DNA of 64,000 bases from Pseudobdellovibrionaceae bacterium. GTDB lineage: Bacteria > Bdellovibrionota > Bdellovibrionia > Bdellovibrionales > Bdellovibrionaceae. Under the pieces are notes generated by a model, which saw nothing but the letters and a program-made list of their open reading frames with translations, did no database searches and had not been told where the DNA came from. The stretch covers positions 62,001 to 126,000 of the forward strand of contig JALHMX010000004.1 of NCBI GenBank assembly GCA_022843825.1, read 5' to 3'. Below, piece by piece: positions 46,878-54,741 of the stretch. Within the stretch, counting starts at the first letter, position 1, and each line of letters starts with the position of its first letter. The translations under genes and the position numbers were made by a program.

Positions 46878-48074
46878 ATGGGATCATCACACCATAATAT
46901 AGAACTTAAGATATCAAAGTTTCAACCGGCTCTAGCTTTTAAATACTCAGCCTATGCGGGAATTTTGATTGGTATTATCGCGGCCGTCTTTGGATTATTT
47001 AATAATCCTGAAAGAATGTGGACTGCTTATCTTGTGGCATTTTTCTATTTCGCCTCAATGGGGTTAGGTGGATTGTTTTTCTTATCATTTAGCAATGCTT
47101 CTAAAGCAGGATGGCATTCCTCCATTAAGCGATTGGCAGAAAGTTTTACTCAATTTTTGCCTTATATGGTTGTAACCAGTATTGTTATGATCTTGGGATA
47201 CAAGTATTTGTACTCATGGGCAGACCCCACACAAATTCACCGCATGACCGGTGGTAAAGAAATTTATCTTAATTTTTGGTTTGTTGTAGCTCGAGTGATT
47301 ATATTTGGTTTAGGGTGTCTAGCCTTTAAACATATGATTGTAGGGAACTCGATTAAACAAGATCAAAATGGCGACGTGAAATACACAGAGAAAAACGTTG
47401 GAAACTCTATTGGTTTCATTGCTTTTTTCGCACTATTTTTTACTATGTTCTCAATTGATTTACTTATGTCATTATTACCAAGTTGGTATTCAACTATTTA
47501 CGGCATTTATATGTTCGCAGGTATGTTGCAATCCACTTTTGCCATGTTAGCCCTAGTGGTCATCTTCTTTAAAAATTCTAAGTTCGTCAGCGGATATATC
47601 ACCGTAGAGCATCAACATGATGTTGCAAAGTTTTTAAAGGGTTTCACTGTGTTTTGGGCCTATATTGCCTTTTCGCAGTTTATGCTTATATGGTATGCAA
47701 ATATTCCTGAAGAGACAGAATTTTATTTAATGAGATCACACAGTGGTTGGATCGTGGTTTCTATAGGTCTACTTATTTTTAGATTTATTGTTCCATTCCT
47801 AGCGTTATTGCCTCGCGAAGCTAAACGAAATGACATGAATCTAGCGGCGGTGGCTATATTAGTCTTAGTCATGCAGTACATCGACATTTACTGGCAGGTC
47901 TATCCTAACTTTAATGATGGGGTTCCGGTTTTTGGTTTCTATGAGATTGCATTGTTCCTCGGTTTTTTTGGTTTATTTGCGGTGGCGGCGACTCAGTTTT
48001 TATCTAAAAACAATATAGTGGCTATTAAAGATCCAAGACTTCATGAGGCTATTAAGCATCACGTAACATACTAG
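46878..48074 (+). CDS. actF: Alternative complex III membrane subunit ActF
   Basis: A 398-residue NrfD-like membrane protein with about ten helices, the second large membrane subunit of ACIII. Features include YLVAFFYFASMGLGGLFFLSF, ending the first helical pair, and DVAKFLKGFTVFWAYIAFSQFMLIWYANIPEET, a typical ActF block. It closes the actABCDEF run. No oxidase gene (coxB/coxA) follows, although in many genomes cytochrome oxidase genes come next. The 66-bp gap after it holds a hairpin that covers the next gene's ribosome-binding site. Confidence 0.93.
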   Translation: MGSSHHNIELKISKFQPALAFKYSAYAGILIGIIAAVFGLFNNPERMWTAYLVAFFYFASMGLGGLFFLSFSNASKAGWHSSIKRLAESFTQFLPYMVVTSIVMILGYKYLYSWADPTQIHRMTGGKEIYLNFWFVVARVIIFGLGCLAFKHMIVGNSIKQDQNGDVKYTEKNVGNSIGFIAFFALFFTMFSIDLLMSLLPSWYSTIYGIYMFAGMLQSTFAMLALVVIFFKNSKFVSGYITVEHQHDVAKFLKGFTVFWAYIAFSQFMLIWYANIPEETEFYLMRSHSGWIVVSIGLLIFRFIVPFLALLPREAKRNDMNLAAVAILVLVMQYIDIYWQVYPNFNDGVPVFGFYEIALFLGFFGLFAVAATQFLSKNNIVAIKDPRLHEAIKHHVTY

Positions 48075-48114
48075 TTAATTAGCTATTGCTCGTTATATTA
48101 ATCAGTGATATCAG

Positions 48115-48137
48115 TCCCCCTTGTTTCGTGAGGGGGA
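48115..48137 (+). promoter_or_regulatory. Hairpin enclosing the ribosome-binding site of the glutaminase-like gene
   Basis: TCCCCCT at 48115-48121 pairs perfectly with AGGGGGA at 48131-48137 around a 9-nt loop. The right arm is the purine-rich ribosome-binding site 3 nt before the ATG at 48141. No U-tract follows, so it is not an ordinary terminator. Folded, it would hide the ribosome-binding site. Confidence 0.55.
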
Positions 48138-48140
48138 TAG

Positions 48141-48932
48141 ATGTTTAAGAAGATTATATTATTAATTATACTTCCGCTTGTATTCGCTGTGAATGCACTA
48201 GCTCAAGAAGTTGTTTCCGCAGTACGGCCAATTCGTGAAAGCTGGAAAGTAACGGCAGCCCGTTATGAGTTTAATCGTAAATTTAATTTTAAGATTTTCT
48301 CTGTAGGACAAACAACAGCCTATGACTCGCGAACGGACAAAATTAATCTTAAAAAGCTTCCTGAATTTGGTAAAAATGATGCTGAATATTTTCAGATGTT
48401 TAATGATATTCGCGATAGACGGTTTTTAAAAGATCCCGACGTTGAAAATTTTCACCGCCGTATTTCCTGGTTATATCCCTACGATGGATGTTTTGCACGT
48501 GCAGAACATGTGGCTCATCTCATTAACAAAATAGACCCTAAGGCTCAGTTTGGCCGAGTTTTTATTTTTGGTGACCTAGAGGTTCAGACGCCCAACAGTA
48601 CAACGGGTTCTGTTGGTTGGTGGTACCATGTGGCCGTTATATTTAAAAGCCAAGGTAAAGCTTTCGTGATTGACCCGAGCCTTAACTATTATAAACCTCT
48701 TGAGTTGTCAGTATGGGTTAAAATGATGGTGCCAGAGGAAACTGATGCTGAGTTAGCTTTATGTTCGGCTTGGACGTATACTCCGAGCTCTGATTGTATG
48801 GAAAAAGAACCGATGTCTGAAGGCTCTGCGGCCAGTGGTATTTCTCGATACTTGAGTGCCGAGCGCGATAATCTTATTGAATTAGGACGCAACCCTGAGG
48901 CGGAATTGGGACATAGTCCTCCTTGGCTATAA
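48141..48932 (+). CDS. Secreted protein-glutamine glutaminase (deamidase)-like protein
   Basis: A 263-residue protein with a clear signal peptide (cleavage after ALA near residue 22). The sequence follows the Chryseobacterium protein-glutaminase core: YPYDGCFARA with Cys117, a VFIFGDL strand, WWYHVAVIF with His163, and VIDPSL with Asp178, the expected Cys-His-Asp triad. Such enzymes convert protein-bound glutamine to glutamate. It seems to be followed by a Ser/Glu-rich tail and has no obvious inhibitory pro-region. It lies alone between actF and thrS. A role in attacking prey or extracellular protein is inference. Confidence 0.85.
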   Translation: MFKKIILLIILPLVFAVNALAQEVVSAVRPIRESWKVTAARYEFNRKFNFKIFSVGQTTAYDSRTDKINLKKLPEFGKNDAEYFQMFNDIRDRRFLKDPDVENFHRRISWLYPYDGCFARAEHVAHLINKIDPKAQFGRVFIFGDLEVQTPNSTTGSVGWWYHVAVIFKSQGKAFVIDPSLNYYKPLELSVWVKMMVPEETDAELALCSAWTYTPSSDCMEKEPMSEGSAASGISRYLSAERDNLIELGRNPEAELGHSPPWL

Positions 48933-49044
48933 TTATTATTAAAAGTGTTGAAAAAAGCCCTTTTTTTTGTCATTCTGACTTCATGATGACTGACGTCGTG
49001 AAAATAAATTCAAATTCTATCGTTACCGTTTTGACCTCATTTTA

Positions 49045-51021
49045 ATGTCAAATATGTCAGTTCAAATAATTCTTCCTGATAACTCTATTCGCACCTTTGA
49101 GCACGAGCCAACAACCTTGGAAGTGGCGCAAAGTATTGGGTCCAGGCTAGCTAAAGATACCTTAGGAGCTAAGATTAATAGTTTGCCGGAAGTTATTGAT
49201 TTGCGCACTCCATTAAAAAATGGAACAAAACTTGAAATCGTTACTACAAAATCAAAAGAGGCCTTAGAGGTCGTACGACATTCAGCAGCCCACTTAATGG
49301 CTCAGGCCGTTCAAGAAATTTGGCCTGAAGTTAAAGTCACTATAGGTCCAGTGATCGACAGTGGTTTTTATTATGATTTTGATTCACCATTTACTTTTAC
49401 GGAAGAGCATTTTGCGCAAATCGAAAAAAAGATGGAAGAGTTGCAAAAAAAAGATTTAGTAATCACACGTGAAAATTGGCCGATACAGAAAGCCATCGAT
49501 ACTTTTGTCAAAATGAATGAACGATTTAAAGTTGAGTTGATTCAAGATCTTGCCGCAAAAGGTGAAACTGAAGTCGGAATCTATCACCAAGGAAGCTGGT
49601 TTGACCTTTGTCGCGGACCCCACGTTCAATCGACTGGGCAAATCAAGTCATTTAAGTTGATGAGTGTGGCAGGAGCTTACTGGAGAGGTGATCAAGCCAA
49701 TCCAATGCTTCAAAGAATTTATGCGACAGCTTTTCAAGATAAAAAAGAGTTAGAAGAGTATCTTAAGAATTTAGAAGAAGCTAAAAAGCGCGATCATCGT
49801 AAACTTGGTAAAGAGTTAGGGATGTTTACTTTTCATCCCTGGGCGCCAGGGTCTCCATTTTTTACCGGACGAGGCGCCTTAGTTTATAATGAGTTACTGG
49901 CTTATCTTCGAGAGCTTTATTTTAAATACGGCTATAATGAAGTGATCACTCCTCAAATTTTTGATGTGGAACTATTTAAAACTTCAGGACATTTGGCTAA
50001 TTACAAAGACAATATGTTTTTTACCAAAATAGATGAGCGTGATTTCGCCACTAAGCCTATGAATTGTCCCAGTCATTGTTTATTGTTTGCTTCAGAGAAA
50101 TACTCTTATCGTGATCTTCCTTACCGTATGGCGGACTTTGGTCGACTTCATCGTAATGAAGTTTCGGGTGCTTTATCCGGTCTGACGCGTGTTCGAACTT
50201 TTTGTCAGGATGATGGACATATTTTTTGCACCAAAGAACAATTACAAAGTGAAATCAAAAACTTCGTGCAAATGTTGAATGAAGTTTATCAAAAACTGGG
50301 TATGAGTGATTACAAAGTCTATCTTTCAACTCGACCTGAAAAGCGTATTGGAACAGATGAAGATTGGGATAAGGCAGAAGGCGCTTTAGCCAATGCACTC
50401 GAGTCGCTAAAAATTCCTTATGAAATAAACCCAGGCGATGGGGCTTTTTACGGTCCAAAGTTGGATATTATGTTTGTTGATGCCTTAAAAAGGTCTTGGC
50501 AGTTAGGAACTGTCCAGTGTGACCCTAATCTCCCACAAAATTTTGGACTTAAATATACCGGTGAAGACAACGCTGAACATACACCGTTAATTCTTCATCG
50601 CGCGGTCTTAGGATCATTAGAGCGGTTCATTGGAGTTTACTTAGAACACACCGCGGGTCATTTACCAAGCTGGTTGTCGCCGACGCAAGCTGTGATTCTT
50701 AATGTAACCGATCGGGTAAATGATTTTTGCGAAAAAGTTGAAAATTACTTAAAGCACGAAATGATTCGAGTAGAATTTGATCGGCGTAATGAAAAATTAA
50801 ATTTCAAAATACGGGAAGCTCAACTCAAAAAAGTACCTTATATGTTAATTGTCGGGGATAAAGAAGCGGAGGCGGGTACTGTGTCGATCCGTTTACGTGA
50901 CGGAAGTCTTCATAATAATATTAAGTGGCAAGCCGCTTGTGATATGATTATTAAAAATTCTCGCGATCGAGAATTACAAACGTTAGTTACAACAAATTCC
51001 GCAAACAGCGGAGCTACCTAG
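49045..51021 (+). CDS. thrS: Threonyl-tRNA synthetase
   Basis: A class II synthetase of 658 residues. The N-terminal TGS domain, the editing domain with HSAAHLMAQAV, the catalytic core with motif 2 (FGRLHRNEVSGALSGLTRVR), the zinc Cys in MNCPSHCLL, motif 3 (LHRAVLGSLERFIG) and the anticodon domain at the end are all visible. No ribosome-binding site is apparent in the ~20 nt before the ATG, so a short or leaderless message or a start at the next Met (49054) is possible. Its stop forms part of the infC ribosome-binding site (TAGGAGG). The 112-bp gap upstream holds only weak AT-rich pairing. Confidence 0.96.
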   Translation: MSNMSVQIILPDNSIRTFEHEPTTLEVAQSIGSRLAKDTLGAKINSLPEVIDLRTPLKNGTKLEIVTTKSKEALEVVRHSAAHLMAQAVQEIWPEVKVTIGPVIDSGFYYDFDSPFTFTEEHFAQIEKKMEELQKKDLVITRENWPIQKAIDTFVKMNERFKVELIQDLAAKGETEVGIYHQGSWFDLCRGPHVQSTGQIKSFKLMSVAGAYWRGDQANPMLQRIYATAFQDKKELEEYLKNLEEAKKRDHRKLGKELGMFTFHPWAPGSPFFTGRGALVYNELLAYLRELYFKYGYNEVITPQIFDVELFKTSGHLANYKDNMFFTKIDERDFATKPMNCPSHCLLFASEKYSYRDLPYRMADFGRLHRNEVSGALSGLTRVRTFCQDDGHIFCTKEQLQSEIKNFVQMLNEVYQKLGMSDYKVYLSTRPEKRIGTDEDWDKAEGALANALESLKIPYEINPGDGAFYGPKLDIMFVDALKRSWQLGTVQCDPNLPQNFGLKYTGEDNAEHTPLILHRAVLGSLERFIGVYLEHTAGHLPSWLSPTQAVILNVTDRVNDFCEKVENYLKHEMIRVEFDRRNEKLNFKIREAQLKKVPYMLIVGDKEAEAGTVSIRLRDGSLHNNIKWQAACDMIIKNSRDRELQTLVTTNSANSGAT

Positions 51022-51030
51022 GAGGCAGCT

Positions 51031-51717
51031 ATTAATCAAGTAGGTCGAGAACCAAGAAGTCCCAATAAGTTTGATCGTGATAGAAAACGTGGTGATAAAG
51101 ATGGATTACGAGTTAATCGCGACATTCGTGCGCCACAAATTCGGGTGATTGGTGATACCGGGGAAATGTTGGGGGTAATGACTGTTCCAGAAGGCCTTCG
51201 AATAGCTGAGGATCTGGGATTAGATCTTATTGAAATTGCTCCCACGGCAAGTCCTCCAACATGTAAAATCATGGACTATGGTAAGTATAAATATGAAAAC
51301 AAAAAGAAGGCAGCGGCCTCCCGTAAAAATCAGGTGATTGTGGTTATTAAAGAAATCCAAATGCGACCGCGCACAGATCAGCATGATTTTGAAACGAAGA
51401 TGAAGCATGCTCGTCGATTTTTATTAGACGGAGATAAAGTAAAAATCAATTTGCGCTTTATGGGCCGAGAAATGTCCCATCAAGAAATGGGTTTGGAAGT
51501 AATAAAGAAAGCTATTGATTACGTTAAAGATCTTTGCCTGGTGGAATCACAACCTAAAACCGAAGGTAAGAACATGTTTACCATGTTGGCTCCGGACCCA
51601 GCAAAAATTAAAGAGTATTTAAAAGCACATCCGGCGAAAAATACTAAAGAGGTATTACCGGAACTGTCGAAGGACGATTTGTCTTCCAGTAGTCACTCTG
51701 AGGATCAAGACGAGTAA
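51031..51717 (+). CDS. infC: Translation initiation factor IF-3 with AUU start
   Basis: IF-3 keeps ribosomal subunits apart and checks start-codon choice. The start is an ATT at 51031, 5 nt after GGAGG at 51021-51025; the frame runs through NRDIRAPQIRVIGDTGEMLG, the true IF-3 N-terminus, before any ATG or GTG. AUU is the well-known autoregulatory start of infC. The 228-residue product has PPTCKIMDYGKYKYE and RFMGREMSHQEMGL, plus an acidic, Ser-rich tail ending in SEDQDE. A terminator follows directly; rpmI and rplT, the usual next genes, are absent here. Confidence 0.95.
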   Translation: MNQVGREPRSPNKFDRDRKRGDKDGLRVNRDIRAPQIRVIGDTGEMLGVMTVPEGLRIAEDLGLDLIEIAPTASPPTCKIMDYGKYKYENKKKAAASRKNQVIVVIKEIQMRPRTDQHDFETKMKHARRFLLDGDKVKINLRFMGREMSHQEMGLEVIKKAIDYVKDLCLVESQPKTEGKNMFTMLAPDPAKIKEYLKAHPAKNTKEVLPELSKDDLSSSSHSEDQDE

Positions 51718-51748
51718 CAATAAATTGTCTCAATATGTATAAAATTAA

Positions 51749-51790
51749 CCGCTAATCTCTTGAAATTAACCAAGATTAGCGGCTTTTTTA
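51749..51790 (+). terminator. Rho-independent terminator after infC
   Basis: CCGCTAATCT at 51749-51758 pairs perfectly over 10 bp with AGATTAGCGG at 51773-51782, around a 14-nt loop, followed by CTTTTTTA and a second T-run. It is the clearest terminator in the window and ends the thrS-infC unit. Confidence 0.85.
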
Positions 51791-51869
51791 TGATTTTTTT
51801 CTAAAAAAACTAGATCGGGCTAAAGTCGAGCAACAAGGTTCCCGATGTCATGTTATCCAAAGGGAGAGT

Positions 51870-51884
51870 CGTGTCGAAGACACG
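51870..51884 (+). promoter_or_regulatory. 5' leader hairpin before the small Cys-rich gene
   Basis: CGTGTC at 51870-51875 and GACACG at 51879-51884 form a perfect 6-bp stem with a GAA loop, ending 3 nt before the AAGGG ribosome-binding site. It may stabilise the message or adjust translation. A TAAA at 51821 with CCCGAT at 51841 resembles sigma28 but has a 16-nt spacer, so I do not call it. Confidence 0.4.
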
Positions 51885-51896
51885 CGAAAGGGTAAT

Positions 51897-52124
51897 ATGA
51901 AATATAAAACATTAGTTATAATAGCCGGTTTTCTTGCAATGACAGTTTCTTTCTCAGCTCAAGCTAAACGTAAAGTTTTATGCGAGAAAAAAAGAGATCA
52001 TGTTATCAAATCTGTTTGTGGAAAATCATCATCTGAAGACAAGCGTAAAGAATGCGTGAGTTTTTATAAAAGTGCTTCATGCGGAACTGTCGCATTGCAC
52101 GAACAAGCGGACTCTGAGTTATAG
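51897..52124 (+). CDS. Small exported cysteine-rich protein
   Basis: A 75-residue precursor with a signal peptide ending in AQA (near residue 23), leaving a ~52-residue basic, Cys-rich mature protein with four or five cysteines (CEKKRD, VCGKSS, ECVSFY, SCGTVA). Disulfide-bonded folding in the periplasm or outside is likely. No family is recognised. It has its own leader hairpin and follows a strong terminator, so it is probably a separate transcript. The next gene is convergent, 45 bp on. Confidence 0.7.
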   Translation: MKYKTLVIIAGFLAMTVSFSAQAKRKVLCEKKRDHVIKSVCGKSSSEDKRKECVSFYKSASCGTVALHEQADSEL

Positions 52125-52169
52125 TCTTTGAGAGGGTTTTCTATCCAGGACGTTGTTTCAAGAAAATCC

Positions 52170-53225
52170 CTAAGATATTAATTCTTTGAGAGCCCAATCG
52201 GCCAGTTCTTCCAATTTCGGGTCCTTAAGTAATACGCTGACCTCAGGTATAAGGTCAGTTATCTTTCGATTAGCGATCACGACTAAAGCATTGCGCTTTA
52301 ATCCAAATCCATGGGCTCGGTCTAAAGCCGTGCCTTGAAAGAGTTTTTGTAATTGTTTGTTCGAGCTTGTCAGAATCATTCGGTAAAATTCAATCAAATC
52401 TTGTTTTTCACTTTCACTTAAATCTAAAAAATCACTGGTTGAGGTAAGATGAGTGGTGGGTATTTTTTCTGTGCGAAAAACTTTTTCATTCCAAGGGCAG
52501 ATAGTTTGACAAAGATCGCACCCAAAAAACCAATCGTTGATTTTGGAACGTAATTCAAGTGGTGGAACAGTTTTAGACTCGATAGTCAGATAAGATATAC
52601 ATTGATCAGCTTTGATGACTTTGGGCTTAACGATCGCTTGTGTCGGGCATATATCCATACAACGAGTACAGGTGCCGCACATATCAGGAAGTAGAGTTAA
52701 AGCGGGAGTGTTTGCGTCAAGTGAGGATAAAATTTCTGCGACAAAAAAAAGACTGCCTTTTTTGGGGTGAATCAGACATGAGTTTTTTCCGAACCATCCA
52801 TGTCCGGCTTGGTAGGCATAATCTTTCTCTAAAATAGGTCCTGAATCAACATAGGGTACAAAAATATCACCTGGATATTGGTTTTGAAGTGCAGAGATAC
52901 CTTTAATAAGCTTATCCTTCAACCAAAAATGATAATCCTTATTTTGTGCGTACATCGCCACGCGAGCGGGTAACGCGACATCAGTTTTTTCAATGGTGGG
53001 AAAATAGCTTTGAGTCACAGTGATGACGCTTCTAAATTGTGAATTGATGTTTTGTGGGGACCTTTTAAGCTCCAGATGATCAAGTAGGTACTTCATGGTG
53101 CCGTGATAGTCGTTGGCCAACCATTTTTGATAAAACTCTATCGTCATTGGTTGCTTTAGGGGGATATGACTGACTTGATCAAGTTTTAAATTCTGTTGAA
53201 ACAAACTTTGTATTTCAGAAAACAT
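52170..53225 (-). CDS. queG: Epoxyqueuosine reductase QueG
   Basis: QueG reduces epoxyqueuosine to queuosine in the anticodon of GUN tRNAs, using cobalamin and two 4Fe-4S clusters. The cluster motifs are CGTCTRCMDICP and CDLCQTICPWN, and the N-terminal domain carries the family's WFGKNSCLIHPKKGS block. Length 351 aa is normal. It is divergent from the CCA-enzyme gene with only 18 bp between start codons. Its need for cobalamin fits the adenosyltransferase in this window only loosely, since QueG does not require the adenosyl form in particular. Confidence 0.94.
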   Translation of the reverse strand: MFSEIQSLFQQNLKLDQVSHIPLKQPMTIEFYQKWLANDYHGTMKYLLDHLELKRSPQNINSQFRSVITVTQSYFPTIEKTDVALPARVAMYAQNKDYHFWLKDKLIKGISALQNQYPGDIFVPYVDSGPILEKDYAYQAGHGWFGKNSCLIHPKKGSLFFVAEILSSLDANTPALTLLPDMCGTCTRCMDICPTQAIVKPKVIKADQCISYLTIESKTVPPLELRSKINDWFFGCDLCQTICPWNEKVFRTEKIPTTHLTSTSDFLDLSESEKQDLIEFYRMILTSSNKQLQKLFQGTALDRAHGFGLKRNALVVIANRKITDLIPEVSVLLKDPKLEELADWALKELIS

Positions 53226-53243
53226 AAGCTAAAATATATCCTA

Positions 53244-54497
53244 ATGACGTCAATGAAGTTACAAAAATATTCTGATAAAATTAAAAATGATCTAAAAGCA
53301 TTAAATCATTGGCCCGCTATTTTGTTTATATTCGATAAAATTGAGTCTAAAGGTCGGCTTTGCTGGCTTTCAGGCGGTGCAGTTAGGGATCTTATTTTGG
53401 GTCTTACGCCGCTAGACATAGACTTTGCAACCGATGCCTTAGAGGCGGAAATTCTTGAGTTGTTTCCCGAAGCTGTATTGGTCGGAAAAGAGTTCGGAGT
53501 TTATAAGATTCCGTATAGTGCGTCGGGAGTTCAAAGCATATATGATCTTACGGTATTTAGAGAAGAAGATAAGTATGAGGATGGACGACGTCCCACTGTG
53601 GTGACTCGCTCTACGCCAGATAAGGATGCTCAAAGGCGCGATTTTACTATTAATGCACTTTATTGGGATCTTAAAAAAGAATCTCTTATCGATTACGTAG
53701 GTGGAGTTGAGGATCTGGATAAAAAGATTATTCGGTGTGTAGGTCCGGCGGCGAAAAGGTTTCAAGAGGATTACCTAAGAGTTCTTAGGATGCTGCGGTT
53801 TAGTTATCAATTAGGTTTTGAAATTGAAGCAGAGACGTATCACCAAGGGGAAGTGAACGCGAAAGGTCTCTTAAAAATTAGTGGTGAAAGAATAATATCA
53901 GAAATCAGTAAGCTTAAAAGCCACAATTCGCGTCTTAATTTTTTTAAGGATGAGTTGACGGTCAAGATTTTTGAAATCAACGGATTCACTTTTTCTGAGA
54001 TTGGTGAAAAAATAGAAAAAGTTCGACGACTACCGGAGACTCAAACAGAGCAACAGGCACTAACGGAAATTTTATTTTTTATAGGATTCCATGACGAAGC
54101 GGTAGAAGCTTTGCAGAAAAGATTCAAATTTTCTAGCGTATTAAAGAGTTGGTTGCTTAAGCTTAGCCATATTCAAAGGTTTATTGATCAATCTGCAGAG
54201 TACTTTCAGTATTGTTTATTAATCGATAAATCAGAAGACTATGCACGAGCTATAAATTGCTTTGCTGAGTTGGGCCTTCTCGACGATGTGCTGGCGCGAC
54301 ATATTATAGATACATTTAACCAACATAAAATTCCACTGCTTGAAGCTAAAGATATTATTTCATTAGTGCCTAAAAATATAATTTCCAGGACGTTAAGCAC
54401 GGTGCGTATAATGCAATTTCAAGAGAAGTTAAGTGATTTTAAATCAGCTCTAAACTACGTGAAAAATCTAGACGTAAGAAGAGAAGAAAACGGTTAA
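53244..54497 (+). CDS. tRNA nucleotidyltransferase / poly(A) polymerase-family protein (CCA-adding-like)
   Basis: A 417-residue class II nucleotidyltransferase. LSGGAVRDLILGLTPLDIDFATDA holds the GG and the catalytic DxD, TVFREEDKYEDGRRP and RRDFTINALYWD follow, and RFQEDYLRVLRMLRF is the head-neck signature. The most likely job is CCA addition or repair at tRNA 3' ends; an RNA poly(A) polymerase (PcnB) is the alternative. I start it at the ATG at 53244, because the longer TTG frame runs into queG. No strong ribosome-binding site is visible. Confidence 0.9.
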   Translation: MTSMKLQKYSDKIKNDLKALNHWPAILFIFDKIESKGRLCWLSGGAVRDLILGLTPLDIDFATDALEAEILELFPEAVLVGKEFGVYKIPYSASGVQSIYDLTVFREEDKYEDGRRPTVVTRSTPDKDAQRRDFTINALYWDLKKESLIDYVGGVEDLDKKIIRCVGPAAKRFQEDYLRVLRMLRFSYQLGFEIEAETYHQGEVNAKGLLKISGERIISEISKLKSHNSRLNFFKDELTVKIFEINGFTFSEIGEKIEKVRRLPETQTEQQALTEILFFIGFHDEAVEALQKRFKFSSVLKSWLLKLSHIQRFIDQSAEYFQYCLLIDKSEDYARAINCFAELGLLDDVLARHIIDTFNQHKIPLLEAKDIISLVPKNIISRTLSTVRIMQFQEKLSDFKSALNYVKNLDVRREENG

Positions 54498-54589
54498 TGA
54501 CTTCTATAAATGATTTGAGATTTTTAAGAAACATAATAAAAAGTCTAGTTTTTTTAAAAAAATAAATTAAAAGTATTGCGTTCTTATTA

Positions 54590-54604
54590 AAGTCTGTCAG
54601 ACTT
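54590..54604. promoter_or_regulatory. 15-bp perfect palindrome upstream of the LuxR-type gene
   Basis: AAGTCTG-T-CAGACTT at 54590-54604 is a perfect 7+1+7 palindrome in the 244-bp gap before the LuxR-type gene. A half-site AAAGTCT also occurs at 54540-54546. It overlaps a likely promoter region (TTGCGT at 54576, TATAGT at 54604). An operator, possibly autoregulatory, is inferred. The rest of the gap is an AT-rich ~130-nt leader with no gene. Confidence 0.4.
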
Positions 54605-54741
54605 ATAGTCAGGTAGCGTTGTAAAAAAAGTAGCTTGATAAGGAAATTAAGAAACTTTGAAAAAATGACGAAACTGAGCAGCATAAGGTTGTGTTGTTAG
54701 TAGAATTAAAGAACAAAAACAATTAATCAGGAGAAGCAAGG

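Noticed and set aside
48933-49044. Possible riboswitch or T-box leader before thrS.
   Set aside because: The 112-bp gap has no conserved T-box sequence or stable stem; only an A-run facing a T-run is visible.
51145-51717. GTG start for infC.
   Set aside because: It would remove the conserved IF-3 N-terminal domain residues, and no ribosome-binding site precedes it, whereas ATT at 51031 has GGAGG.
51821-51848. Sigma28-like TAAA with CCCGATGT upstream of the small exported gene.
   Set aside because: The spacer is 16 nt rather than 15 and the first -10 base and last two differ; too weak to call.
52131-52165. Imperfect inverted repeat AGGGTTTTC ... GAAAATCCCT between the small exported gene and queG.
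   Set aside because: It needs a bulge and has no U-tract in either direction, so I cannot call it a terminator.
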